A stretch of 64,000 bases of DNA from an uncultured Eubacteriales bacterium (GTDB lineage Bacteria; Bacillota; Clostridia; Christensenellales; Aristaeellaceae): positions 1-64,000 of the forward strand of contig CADAQF010000019.1 in NCBI GenBank assembly GCA_902790015.1, in the 5' to 3' direction. Of the stretch, positions 31,341-39,533 are shown in pieces. The number at the start of each line of letters is the position of its first letter. Positions within the stretch are counted from its first letter, which is position 1. Position numbers and translations under genes: made by a program. The notes below the pieces were generated by a model. The model was not told the origin of the DNA, searched no databases, and worked only from the letters and a program-made list of their open reading frames with translations.

Positions 31341-31400
31341 CGCCGGGGAAACAGCCCCGTATAAACAGATGAGAACGCCGCAGCGCGTTCCTGAACAGGA
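31341..31400 (+). repeat. Hairpin element B, between LysM genes 1 and 2
   Basis: Two hairpins in series: CGGGG/CCCCG (31344-31348 with 31355-31359) and GAACGC/GCGTTC (31373-31378 with 31385-31390), joined by GTATAAACAGATGA. The linker is the best-conserved part among the copies. A GCCCCG/CGGGGC stem at 31283-31301 follows LysM gene 1 but has no T-run. Confidence 0.65.
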
Positions 31401-31440
31401 AACAGGCCATCAGAGCCTGATCAGATATAAAACCCAAGTC

Positions 31441-31496
31441 AATGCCGCCGGGGAAACGGCCCCCTGATAATAGATGGAAACGCGAAAGCGTTCAAC
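31441..31496 (+). repeat. Hairpin element C, upstream of LysM gene 2
   Basis: GGGG/CCCC (31450-31453 with 31460-31463), linker TGATAATAGATGG, then AACGC-GAAA-GCGTT (31479-31492), a stem capped by a GNRA tetraloop. Sequence changes between copies keep the stems, which suggests RNA structure. Confidence 0.65.
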
Positions 31497-31556
31497 AGAA
31501 ATATACGAACGGAACAAAAACAATAAGCGAAAAATAAGCGTAAAGGAGATAAAACA

Positions 31557-31787
31557 ATGTCTGAGGAAATGAAGAACACCATGAACGAAGTATCCGCCGA
31601 GGAACTGTCCGGCGCGGCCGGCGGCGCTGCCGCCAGCGGCTATGTCACCTACAAGGTCGTCAAGGGAGATACCCTCTTTAAGATCGGCAAGCGCTTCGGC
31701 GTCACCGTGGACCAGCTGGTAGCTTGGAACAACATCAAGAACCGCGACCTGATCCTGGTCGGCCAGGTGCTCAAGATCTATCTGTAA
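31557..31787 (+). CDS. Leader-LysM peptide 2 (double-glycine leader plus LysM)
   Basis: 76 residues. The leader MSEEMKNTMNEVSAEELSGAAGG ends in a double glycine at 22-23 and fits LSxxELxxIxGG (V12, S13, E16, L17, G22, G23). The mature part is one LysM domain (YKVVKGDTLFKIGKRFGVTV...VGQVLKIYL). It is almost identical to peptide 3 in the LysM part but differs in the spacer after GG. AAAGGAGAT lies before the ATG. It ends at a strong terminator. Confidence 0.85.
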   Translation: MSEEMKNTMNEVSAEELSGAAGGAAASGYVTYKVVKGDTLFKIGKRFGVTVDQLVAWNNIKNRDLILVGQVLKIYL

Positions 31788-31809
31788 AAAACCTGAAAAC
31801 GTATGCAGT

Positions 31810-31841
31810 CAGGCCGCAGCGGGAAACCCCGCTGCGGCCTG
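31810..31841 (+). terminator. Terminator after LysM gene 2
   Basis: CAGGCCGCAGCGGG and CCCGCTGCGGCCTG form a 14-bp perfect stem followed by GATTATTT. It also serves the convergent gene whose stop is at 31848, and it resembles the hairpin after LysM gene 3. Confidence 0.8.
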
Positions 31842-31847
31842 GATTAT

Positions 31848-32750
31848 TTACAGGTCATCCGGCACAAGCTGCGGATAATAGCTGATTATTTCCTCCAATT
31901 GCGGGTCTGTGGAATAAGGATGTTCCTTCAGCCATTCTCTGTATAAGGGTATCTGTTCATCAAGCAATTGCTTGATATCCTCCTCGGAATATTCATTGAT
32001 GTTTTGAGTAATACTTCTAATTACATTATGTTTTTCCCATTTTTTCGCATCCCTTTCAGGTCCGAATGCATATTTGTCAAATTCTTCATTGGGAATGGTA
32101 TATGTTGTAAAATCCTGTTCAGCGGATACAAGACTCATCAGTTCTCCACGATAAGTGTATGCCGCTTTCCAAACCAGCTCTTCTTTGAAATATACATTGA
32201 CAAGCCAGACCGGCACTTTTGACGTATTATAATCTGCAGCAAAACAGGGATGGAGCTTAAATCTGGCCTCATATTCATACGCTTCTGTATCTGAAATCGA
32301 ATATTTATTTTGCAGGTCACAGGCTATTTTTTGTAAGATCTCTGTTTGCTGGGCATCCGTTTCGGCAGGAACGATCTCTGTTCCCATGCTCATTATATCC
32401 GGATACAATTCATTATATGCATGGTAATGCGCCGACCATTCGATCAGGTCGCCATATAATGACAGGGTTATCCAATGGTGTCCTCCATGTTCGTTATATG
32501 GTTTGGCAAAACGTAAGAATTCGACAGTCCACTCAGTGCTCTTTTTATACGTTTTTATTCTTGATTTAAGTATCACCTCCCTGGGTATCCCACATTTGAT
32601 CGAAAAAACATCTGCAGCGATGCTGATAGCTTGCTTTTTTGTGATCTTCTTCGCCTTATTATTGGTTTCAGCAAAGCTTGGACCGCATAGCAATACTATA
32701 ATCAGTACAATTGACAAAAGCATTGAATTGTCAGACAGTTTGTTCTTCAC
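31848..32750 (-). CDS. Secreted PepSY-like protein
   Basis: 300 residues with a signal peptide (DNSMLLSIVLIIVLLCGPSFA). After it, ITKKQAISIAADVFSIKCGIP and a second ILQKIACDLQNKYSISDTEAYEYEARF region resemble PepSY-type repeats, followed by strands such as VPVWLVNVYFKEELVWKAAYTY and an acidic C-terminal helix. The function is unknown; PepSY domains often inhibit proteases or bind the wall. GTG 32750 is chosen because GGGAGG stands 9 bp upstream; a TTG at 32777 has no such site. The gene is AT-rich. A deleted copy of its 3' part lies at 33864-33945. Confidence 0.7.
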   Translation of the reverse strand: MKNKLSDNSMLLSIVLIIVLLCGPSFAETNNKAKKITKKQAISIAADVFSIKCGIPREVILKSRIKTYKKSTEWTVEFLRFAKPYNEHGGHHWITLSLYGDLIEWSAHYHAYNELYPDIMSMGTEIVPAETDAQQTEILQKIACDLQNKYSISDTEAYEYEARFKLHPCFAADYNTSKVPVWLVNVYFKEELVWKAAYTYRGELMSLVSAEQDFTTYTIPNEEFDKYAFGPERDAKKWEKHNVIRSITQNINEYSEEDIKQLLDEQIPLYREWLKEHPYSTDPQLEEIISYYPQLVPDDL

Positions 32751-32888
32751 CTGTTTATTCCTCCCATAACAGAACAAATCTTCTTTTTCAGGTATCGCCC
32801 CTGTTCAGAGATCAAGAGTATGTTACCCTGATTGGGTCAGGAAAAAACTGCTTAGTTTTACACTGGATATTTCGGCATGACTATCAGC

Positions 32889-32912
32889 AATCATAATCAT
32901 AATCATAATCAT
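32889..32912. repeat. Hexanucleotide tandem repeat
   Basis: AATCAT occurs four times in tandem upstream of the PepSY-like gene. It is a short simple repeat that could vary in length; no gene reads through it. Confidence 0.7.
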
Positions 32913-32999
32913 AAAGATGTAGCTTTTGCAAAAAGACGACTTTTGCAGGCAATCGTTTTTGTTCATCATGGTTCTATTCTATTAATGGTAATGAACTAA

Positions 33000-33232
33000 A
33001 TGGGTAAAATGAATAATGACAGTATCATTATTCGCGTTCCGGACTTTCCTTTCCATGACATAGCTTTTTGATTCTTTGCCAAATAATCCGTCACTCATTA
33101 AAAAATTGGCTGATTGAAAGGCTCTCAGAGCTTTTTCTGTATTTGGTTGGTAAATACCATCGCAATCGTCTTCCGTTTCTAAAAACCGTCGTCCCTGTAC
33201 CGCGCCAGCGCCCCGCCGGCCGGTTTTTTTGT
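33000..33232 (-). pseudogene. Remnant: acyltransferase 5' end joined to a PG-binding-like fragment
   Basis: About 33180-33310 copies the start of the acyltransferase gene and its upstream region (compare about 30735-30870). On the minus strand an ATG at 33232 begins MSQTKKP and keeps ALARYRD, then meets a stop. Beyond the junction near 33190, another frame encodes DGIYQPNTEKALRAFQSANF and SDGLFGKESKSYVM, a recognisable piece of a PG_binding_1 domain. Neither piece has an intact gene around it. It marks an old duplication and rearrangement. Confidence 0.65.
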
Positions 33233-33375
33233 TTGACTCATCACAGGCCCTTTCCTTCATTGTCCGGCCGGCGCGTAACCTGCGCCTGCCGCTTCCTGCC
33301 TCCATTATATCATGACTTGACCGTGTGGAAAACGCCCCAGAAAAAATTTATGCTTTCCCGCTGCCGCCTCCGCCG

Positions 33376-33420
33376 GAAGCTCTGTATCAATAAGCGAGAA
33401 CGCGATGCAGCGTTCCGGAA
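33376..33420 (+). repeat. Hairpin element D, upstream of LysM gene 3
   Basis: CTGTATCAATAAGCGA leads into GAACGC/GCGTTC (33398-33403 with 33410-33415) and CCGGAACAAAAG, nearly the same as element A. Confidence 0.65.
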
Positions 33421-33460
33421 CAAAAGCAACAGCCGGAAAGCAATTTCCGCTTACCACTGC

Positions 33461-33515
33461 CACCGGGAACACAGTCCCGTATACATAAATGGGGAACGCG
33501 AGGAAGCGCCCCGGA
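33461..33515 (+). repeat. Hairpin element E, upstream of LysM gene 3
   Basis: CGGGA/TCCCG (33464-33468 with 33475-33479), linker GTATACATAAATG, then GGGG-AA-CGC paired with GCGCCCC (33491-33512) with an AA bulge. It is the most divergent of the five copies but keeps the two-hairpin layout. Confidence 0.6.
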
Positions 33516-33570
33516 AAAAACAAAACCAAATGAAACACGAAACACCTGAAAGTGAAGGGAGATAAACAAA

Positions 33571-33801
33571 ATGTCCGAGGAAATGAAGAACAACATGAAC
33601 GAAATCAGCACTGAAGAGATGGGCAGCGCCGCCGGCGGCGCCGCCTCCGGCAGCTACGTCACCTACCAGGTCGTCAAGGGAGATACCCTCTTTAAGATCG
33701 GCAAGCGCTTCGGCGTCACCGTGGACCAGCTGGTAGCCTGGAACAACATCAAGAACCGCGACCTGATCCTGGTCGGCCAGATACTTAAGATCTACCTTTA
33801 A
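33571..33801 (+). CDS. Leader-LysM peptide 3 (double-glycine leader plus LysM)
   Basis: 76 residues. The leader MSEEMKNNMNEISTEEMGSAAGG ends in GG at 22-23; I12, S13, E16, M17, G22 and G23 fit the double-glycine consensus. The LysM part differs from that of peptide 2 by only a few conservative changes (YQVVKGD, VGQILKIYL). GGGAGAT precedes the ATG. It lies in the duplicated copy of the locus and remains intact while its neighbours decayed, which suggests selection for the peptide. Confidence 0.85.
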   Translation: MSEEMKNNMNEISTEEMGSAAGGAASGSYVTYQVVKGDTLFKIGKRFGVTVDQLVAWNNIKNRDLILVGQILKIYL

Positions 33802-33818
33802 TAATCAAAACATATATG

Positions 33819-33857
33819 CGCAGGCCGTGGCGGATAATCATTCCCCCGCGGCCTGCG
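33819..33857 (+). terminator. Terminator after LysM gene 3
   Basis: CGCAGGCCG (33819-33827) pairs with CGGCCTGCG (33849-33857), followed by AGGTTTTTATAGG. It is homologous to the terminator after LysM gene 2. Confidence 0.7.
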
Positions 33858-33863
33858 AGGTTT

Positions 33864-33945
33864 TTATAGGTCATCCGGCACTAAATGCAGATAATAACTG
33901 ATCATTTTTCCAAACCAGCTCTTCTTATAATTTTACATTTGTGTA
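33864..33945 (-). pseudogene. Deleted copy of the secreted PepSY-like gene
   Basis: TAGGTCATCCGGCAC and the following bases copy the 3' end of the gene at 31848-32750 (still reading ..LVPDDL stop). They then jump to TTCCAAACCAGCTCTTCTT, which copies about 32165-32185 of the same gene (EELVWK). About 270 bp between are missing and the frame is lost. Confidence 0.7.
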
Positions 33946-34002
33946 GGCCATGAAAAGAGCAGGCCGCCCCGGTTTCCCGCGGTGGCCTGCCTGCCAAAAT
34001 CT

Positions 34003-34023
34003 GTCCGGCCGCAACAGCCGGAC
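34003..34023 (-). terminator. gdhA terminator
   Basis: GTCCGGC/GCCGGAC stem followed on the minus strand by AGATTTTGG, 12 bp after the gdhA stop. A second stem (GCAGGCC/GGCCTGC, about 33959-33990) lies beyond it. Confidence 0.6.
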
Positions 34024-34034
34024 CAATTTGTTTA

Positions 34035-35375
<1,341 letters not shown>

Positions 35376-35427
35376 TCAAGACTCCTTTCGTTGGGACAAT
35401 GCTGAACGCATCCGATTCTCAGCGGAT

Positions 35428-35464
35428 ATTGTATACCAAGCAAAAACCGGGCGCAAGCGCCCGG
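35428..35464 (-). promoter_or_regulatory. gdhA promoter overlapping a terminator hairpin
   Basis: TTGCGC (35451-35456), a 17-bp spacer and TACAAT (35428-35433) on the minus strand. The -35 lies in a CCGGGCGC/GCGCCCGG hairpin (35447-35464) with T-runs on both sides, which may end degV transcription. The rest of 35465-35691 contains no recognisable gene. Confidence 0.5.
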
Positions 35465-35691
35465 CTGTTTTTTGCGTGCACTTTTGGGCCGCGCACACGG
35501 CCGTTTCGTCCGCGCGGGGACACGGTTCTTCATTCGCGGGCGTCCGGCGCTGTACGCGCTTTACGCCGGCAGACGAAGGCCGCCCCGTCCGTTGCCGGCG
35601 CGATGCCTTCCCTCGCAGAATAAAGGTATCCGTTACGCTGTCCTTATCACGGTTTTTGTCTTGGCCGGTGAGGGCCTGTATCGAAAGGCGT

Positions 35692-36582
35692 TCAGTCTTT
35701 CCGCTCGTCCCCGAAGAAGAACAGGGCCACCGTGCCGGGGCCGGTATGGCTGCCGATGGTGGTGCCGATGGAATTGATCAGCACTTTGCCGTTGAGCTTT
35801 GGAAAGCGCTGCTCCACCAGGTCCGCCACCTGGCGGGCATCCTCCATGCAGGCGGACATGCTGATGAAGCATTTGCCGGCGTAATCAAGGCCGCTTTCGG
35901 CATGCTCCTCCATTTTATCGACGATGCGGGCGATGACCTTTTTCTTGGTGCGGATCTTTTCCCGGGGGATCAGGCGGCCCAGGTTGTCCATATTGAGCAG
36001 CGGGCAGATGCGCAAGAGCGTGCCCATGAACCCGGCCGTCTTGGTGATGCGGCCGCCCTTGACGTAAAAAGACAGGTCGGTCGAAAAGAACCAGTGGTGG
36101 ACGCGCAGCTTATTGCGCTCCGTCCAATCCTTCAGGGCGTCGATGTCCATGCCCTCGTCCCGTTTGTCCGCCATGGCGTCCATCAGCAGGCCGTAGCCGG
36201 ACGACGCGCCTAGGGAATCGATGATGTACAGCTTCCGCTCCGGGTATTTGGCCCTGAGCTGCTCAGCGGCGGCGTTGGCGGAATTGAGGGTGCCCGAGAT
36301 CCCGCTGGACAGCGTCACGTGAATGATATCCCTGCCCGCCTGCAAAAAGGGTTCGAAATAGGCGATATATTCGTCCGTGTTCACCTGGCTGGTGCGGGTG
36401 TCAGCCCCGTCCGCCATGGCCTGATAAAACTGATCAAAGGGCATCGTCTGCCCCAGGTCGTCCGGCATATCCTTCCCGTTGAGCTGAAAATGGAAGCAGA
36501 TATAGTGAATGCCCCTTTTTTCAAAATGTTCTTTGGAAAGGTCGGCAGTGGAGCAGCAGCTGATCACGTAGTTGGAATCCAT
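35692..36582 (-). CDS. DegV-family fatty-acid-binding protein
   Basis: 296 residues with the DegV two-domain pattern: an N-terminal YVISCCSTADLSKEHF, then RTSQVNTDEYIAYFEPFLQAG, VTLSSGISGTLNSA and YIIDSLGASSGYGLL, and a C-terminal KGGRITKTAGFMG and SIGTTIGSHTGPGTVALFFFG. Family members bind acyl chains and some (FakB) present them to a fatty-acid kinase for phosphorylation. No fakA is nearby. Confidence 0.88.
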   Translation of the reverse strand: MDSNYVISCCSTADLSKEHFEKRGIHYICFHFQLNGKDMPDDLGQTMPFDQFYQAMADGADTRTSQVNTDEYIAYFEPFLQAGRDIIHVTLSSGISGTLNSANAAAEQLRAKYPERKLYIIDSLGASSGYGLLMDAMADKRDEGMDIDALKDWTERNKLRVHHWFFSTDLSFYVKGGRITKTAGFMGTLLRICPLLNMDNLGRLIPREKIRTKKKVIARIVDKMEEHAESGLDYAGKCFISMSACMEDARQVADLVEQRFPKLNGKVLINSIGTTIGSHTGPGTVALFFFGDERKD

Positions 36583-36737
36583 AACACACCTCTGAATTTT
36601 CCTCCTGCGGCCCGACGGCGCGAAGAGGAGCTTGGTTTTACGCTTGATTTATCCCGCCGTCCTGCGTTTCAGTCAAACGGCAGACAGCACAAAGCCGTTC
36701 CCCGGCGTAAAGCGGGGAACGGCGCCACGAAACATCC

Positions 36738-36758
36738 GCCGGTATGTAAATACCGGCG
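36738..36758 (-). terminator. Hairpin after the ruvX-DUF1292 gene
   Basis: CGCCGGTA/TACCGGCG stem with a 6-base loop, 8 bp past the stop codon. The T-run is weak, so termination may be partial. Confidence 0.45.
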
Positions 36759-36765
36759 AAGACGC

Positions 36766-37524
36766 TCATTCAAAGTCCGCTTCGTCGACCATCTCCATGA
36801 ACTTTTCAAACACGGCGTCGGCCAGCTGGTCGTCCTCCAGGGAAACGTACATATCCTCCCCGTTTTCGTCCTGCTCGATCTTGAGGATCACGACGTTGCC
36901 GCCTTCCTCGTCCTCTTCGTCCTCGTCGGCCAGCATCAGCGCCACGTACAGTTCGCCCTCGTAGTCGATGGTGGTCATGTACTCAAACCGGGTGACGTTG
37001 CCGTCCTCGTCGGTCAGCTCTATGATTTCCGGCACCTCGTTTTCGTTTTCGCCGGCGTCTTCCATCCGCATTTTCTTTTCTTCGTCCGCCATGGGTTGCT
37101 CCTTTTCTGTTTCGTTTCGCTTAAGATCCAGCCAGGCCTGCAGGATGACCGCCGCGGCCACCTTGTCCACGTTTTCCCGGCGGTCCTCCCGGCGCATGCC
37201 GCCTTCTATCAGCGCGCGCTGGGCGGAGACGGTGGTCAGGCGTTCGTCGATCCATTCGACGGGAAAGCCCATATCCTCCACCACCCGCAGGAAATTCCGC
37301 ACCTTTTCAGCCTGGAAGCCCAGCGACCCATCCATATTGTAGGGAAGGCCGGATACGATCAGCTCCGCGCCGGTCTCACGCATGATGTCGGCTATCTTCC
37401 GGCTGTCCGGCCCCCAGCCCACCGAGTGGATCACGCAGTACGGGGAAGCGATCAGACGGGTTTCGTCGCTCAGCGCGACGCCTATGCGCTTATCGCCCAC
37501 GTCCAGCCCCAGCACACGGCCCAT
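36766..37524 (-). CDS. ruvX: RuvX/YqgF nuclease fused in frame to a DUF1292 domain
   Basis: 252 residues. Residues 1-138 are a complete YqgF domain (GLDVGDKRIGVALSD, IVSGLPYNMDGS, VEWIDERLTTVSAQ, NVDKVAAAVILQ), an RNase H-like enzyme that matures the 16S rRNA 5' end. Residues 145-252 are a DUF1292 domain (IIELTDEDGNVTRFEY, LMLADEDEED), which in Bacillus is a separate small gene (yrzB) in the same operon. No stop separates them. An internal ATG (37092) has AAAAGGAG 6 bp upstream, so free DUF1292 protein may also be made. The start shares one base with the ireB stop (TGATG). Confidence 0.88.
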   Translation of the reverse strand: MGRVLGLDVGDKRIGVALSDETRLIASPYCVIHSVGWGPDSRKIADIMRETGAELIVSGLPYNMDGSLGFQAEKVRNFLRVVEDMGFPVEWIDERLTTVSAQRALIEGGMRREDRRENVDKVAAAVILQAWLDLKRNETEKEQPMADEEKKMRMEDAGENENEVPEIIELTDEDGNVTRFEYMTTIDYEGELYVALMLADEDEEDEEGGNVVILKIEQDENGEDMYVSLEDDQLADAVFEKFMEMVDEADFE

Positions 37525-37787
37525 CAGTGAGAGAAATTCCCTTCCACGTAATAGCGCACCAGCTCCTCCAGTATCTCATCCCTTTCCAGGCGGCAGATGA
37601 GGCTGCGGGCGTTGTTGTGGCTGGTGATGTAGGTAGGGTCGCCCGTCAGGATAAAGCCTGTCAGCTGGGTGATAGGGTCGTACCCCTTGGCCTCCAGGGC
37701 GCTGTAAACGTGCGCCAGAATGACGCCGGCGGTCTCCTGTCCCTCCGTATAACGGGTGAACTTGGTGGTACCGTTCATTTCAGCCAT
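37524..37787 (-). CDS. ireB: IreB-family regulatory phosphoprotein
   Basis: 87 residues, the usual length (UPF0297/DUF965). The N-terminus contains the conserved threonines in [13 protein letters not shown], which are phosphorylated by the PASTA kinase IreK in Enterococcus. The rest is [30 protein letters not shown] and [10 protein letters not shown]. It leads the ireB-ruvX-DUF1292 operon, an order conserved in Bacillota. Confidence 0.93.
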   Translation of the reverse strand: MAEMNGTTKFTRYTEGQETAGVILAHVYSALEAKGYDPITQLTGFILTGDPTYITSHNNARSLICRLERDEILEELVRYYVEGNFSH

Positions 37788-37900
37788 GGGCGCTCATCTC
37801 CTTCCCGTACCGATCCTGTAAACAGTATACAACTAAAAAGGCTTTGCCGCAACCCTTGTTTTAAGCCAAAACGTACAAAAATCAGCCGCGGTCAGGGCGC

Positions 37901-37929
37901 TTGCAAACCTCGGCGGGTTTTTGTATAAT
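37901..37929 (+). promoter_or_regulatory. Promoter of the HAD-methyltransferase pair
   Basis: TTGCAA (37901-37906), a 17-bp spacer and a perfect TATAAT (37924-37929). Confidence 0.7.
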
Positions 37930-37971
37930 CGAAGGGAAAACACTAATCGCTTGGGAGGGACCTTGAACATC

Positions 37972-38634
37972 ATGCTGCCTTATAAAGCCATCATATTTGA
38001 CATGGACGGCGTTTTGTGCCGGACGGACCGGCTTCATTACGCCTCCTGGGTGCGCTTTACGGACAAATACCGCCTCCCCTTTTCGGAGGCGTTCTACGAA
38101 ACCATGCTGGGGCGCGGACGCGAGGCCAGCATGGACATGGTGCTGGGCGAATGGGGCAAGACCCTTTCCGCCGAGCAGAAGGACGCCCTGATCCTGGAAA
38201 AGAACGAAATATTCCTGTCCCTTCTTCGGGAGCTGACTCCCGACAGCGCCGCCCCGGGGGTGCGTGAAACGCTGACCGCGCTGCGCCAAAGCGGAGTGCG
38301 GCTGGCCCTGGGCTCTTCCAGCAAGAACGCCCCGGCGGTCATCCGGCAGATAGGGCTCGTGGATTTTTTCGAGGTCCGGGTGGACGGCACGATGATCAGC
38401 AATGCCAAACCCGCGCCCGATATCTTCCTGGCCGCCGCCCGGGGCCTGGGGCTTTCGCCCTCCGAATGCCTGGTGGTGGACGACGCGGCGGCCGGGGCGG
38501 AGGCTGCCTGCCGGGGCGGGTTTGACCTGGCCGGCATCGGCCCTTCCGCCAAAGATCCCCGCTGCCGCTGCCGCCTGAACACCTTTTCGGACCTGCTGAC
38601 CATATTTGACGAGGCCGCCCATGCCGTTGATTGA
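37972..38634 (+). CDS. HAD-superfamily phosphatase/phosphoglucomutase-like protein
   Basis: 220 residues. HAD motif I IIFDMDGVL (Asp10, Asp12), motif II LALGSSSKNA, a Lys in SNAKPAPDIF and motif IV VVDDAAAGAEAA. The cap domain follows motif I, as in beta-phosphoglucomutase-like enzymes. The substrate is a phosphorylated sugar or similar small molecule. The ATG at 37972 is chosen for its distance to motif I; a TTG at 37963 is closer to GGGAGG (37953-37958) and is a real alternative. Confidence 0.85.
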   Translation: MLPYKAIIFDMDGVLCRTDRLHYASWVRFTDKYRLPFSEAFYETMLGRGREASMDMVLGEWGKTLSAEQKDALILEKNEIFLSLLRELTPDSAAPGVRETLTALRQSGVRLALGSSSKNAPAVIRQIGLVDFFEVRVDGTMISNAKPAPDIFLAAARGLGLSPSECLVVDDAAAGAEAACRGGFDLAGIGPSAKDPRCRCRLNTFSDLLTIFDEAAHAVD

Positions 38635-39433
38635 GATCCCCTCCCTGCCCTTCCCGCAGGCGGATATGTTTTTTGCCCTAACGGACGCCCAGCTGCGCAG
38701 CCGCCAGACCCCCGAAAACGCCCTGGTGATCACCGAGGGCCCCCGGGTGACGGCCACCGCGCTGGACGCGGGGCTTGCCCCCCGCGCGCTGCTGATCCGC
38801 AGAAAGATGATCCCAGGCCCCGGCGCGCCGCTGATCGCCCGGTGCGGAAACATCCCCGTGTACACGGCGGAGGACGACGTGCTGGCCGCGCTTACAGGCT
38901 TTCGCCTGCAGCGCAGCTGGGTGCTGGGCGCCTTTTCCCGCCCGCCGGCCCTGTCTGTTTCTCAGGCGCTTGCAAACGCCCGGCGCGTGGCCGTGCTGGA
39001 GGGTATCACCGAGCCGTCCAACGTGGGCGCCATATTCCGTTCCGCCGCGGCCCTGGGGGCGGACGCCGTGCTTTTAACGCCCGACTGCTGCGACGTCTGG
39101 CACCGCCGCTCCGTGAGGGTGTGCATGGGGGCCGCCTTTTTCGTCCCCTGGGCCCGCACGGACGAAAACCTCGGCTTCCCGGAGCTTTCGGCAGCGGGCT
39201 TCCGCACGGTGGGTCTTGCCCTCAGGGATCATTCCCTTTCCCTGGACGACCCTTCCCTGCGCGCCTGCGAAAAGCTGGCCGTTTACCTGGGGCGGGAGGA
39301 TACCGGCCTTACCGGCCGTGTGACCGCCCAATGCGACGACGTCGTCACCATCCCCATGGCCCGCGGCATCGACTCCCTGAACGTCGCCGCCTGCGCGGCG
39401 GTGGCTTTTTGGGCGCTGAGAAAAGACAGTTGA
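38621..39433 (+). CDS. SpoU/TrmH-family RNA 2'-O-methyltransferase
   Basis: 270 residues. An N-terminal substrate-binding domain (about 1-105) is followed by the SPOUT domain with VLEGITEPSNVGAIFRSAAALGA (motif 1), VYLGREDTGLT (motif 2) and TIPMARGIDSLNVAACAAV (motif 3). It should methylate a ribose 2'-OH in rRNA or tRNA, acting as a knotted dimer. ATG 38621 overlaps the end of the HAD gene by 14 bp, giving translational coupling. Confidence 0.88.
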   Translation: MPLIEIPSLPFPQADMFFALTDAQLRSRQTPENALVITEGPRVTATALDAGLAPRALLIRRKMIPGPGAPLIARCGNIPVYTAEDDVLAALTGFRLQRSWVLGAFSRPPALSVSQALANARRVAVLEGITEPSNVGAIFRSAAALGADAVLLTPDCCDVWHRRSVRVCMGAAFFVPWARTDENLGFPELSAAGFRTVGLALRDHSLSLDDPSLRACEKLAVYLGREDTGLTGRVTAQCDDVVTIPMARGIDSLNVAACAAVAFWALRKDS

Positions 39434-39445
39434 CAACACATTTTA

Positions 39446-39480
39446 ACCCCCTCTCCCGATATAATCACGGAAGAGGGGGT
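39446..39480 (+). terminator. Terminator after the SpoU gene
   Basis: ACCCCCTCT and AGAGGGGGT form a 9-bp perfect stem, followed by CTAAAAC. It is at the edge of an AT-rich island. Confidence 0.6.
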
Positions 39481-39533
39481 CTAAAACTGGACACAGACCA
39501 ATGATGTTATAAAAACAAGAACGGTTTCTGGGC

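Noticed and set aside
31441-31496. Hammerhead ribozyme in hairpin element C (CTGATAA ... GAAAC)
   Set aside because: The required core order and stem layout are not present, and the other copies lack these bases.
32982-33305. Intact 107-codon gene with a PG-binding domain
   Set aside because: Its first half is an out-of-frame copy of the acyltransferase start, so the apparent fusion results from a rearrangement.
39430-39475. TTGACA and TATAAT after the SpoU gene as a promoter
   Set aside because: The spacing is about 24 bp, too long, and the -10 lies in the loop of a terminator hairpin with no gene downstream.
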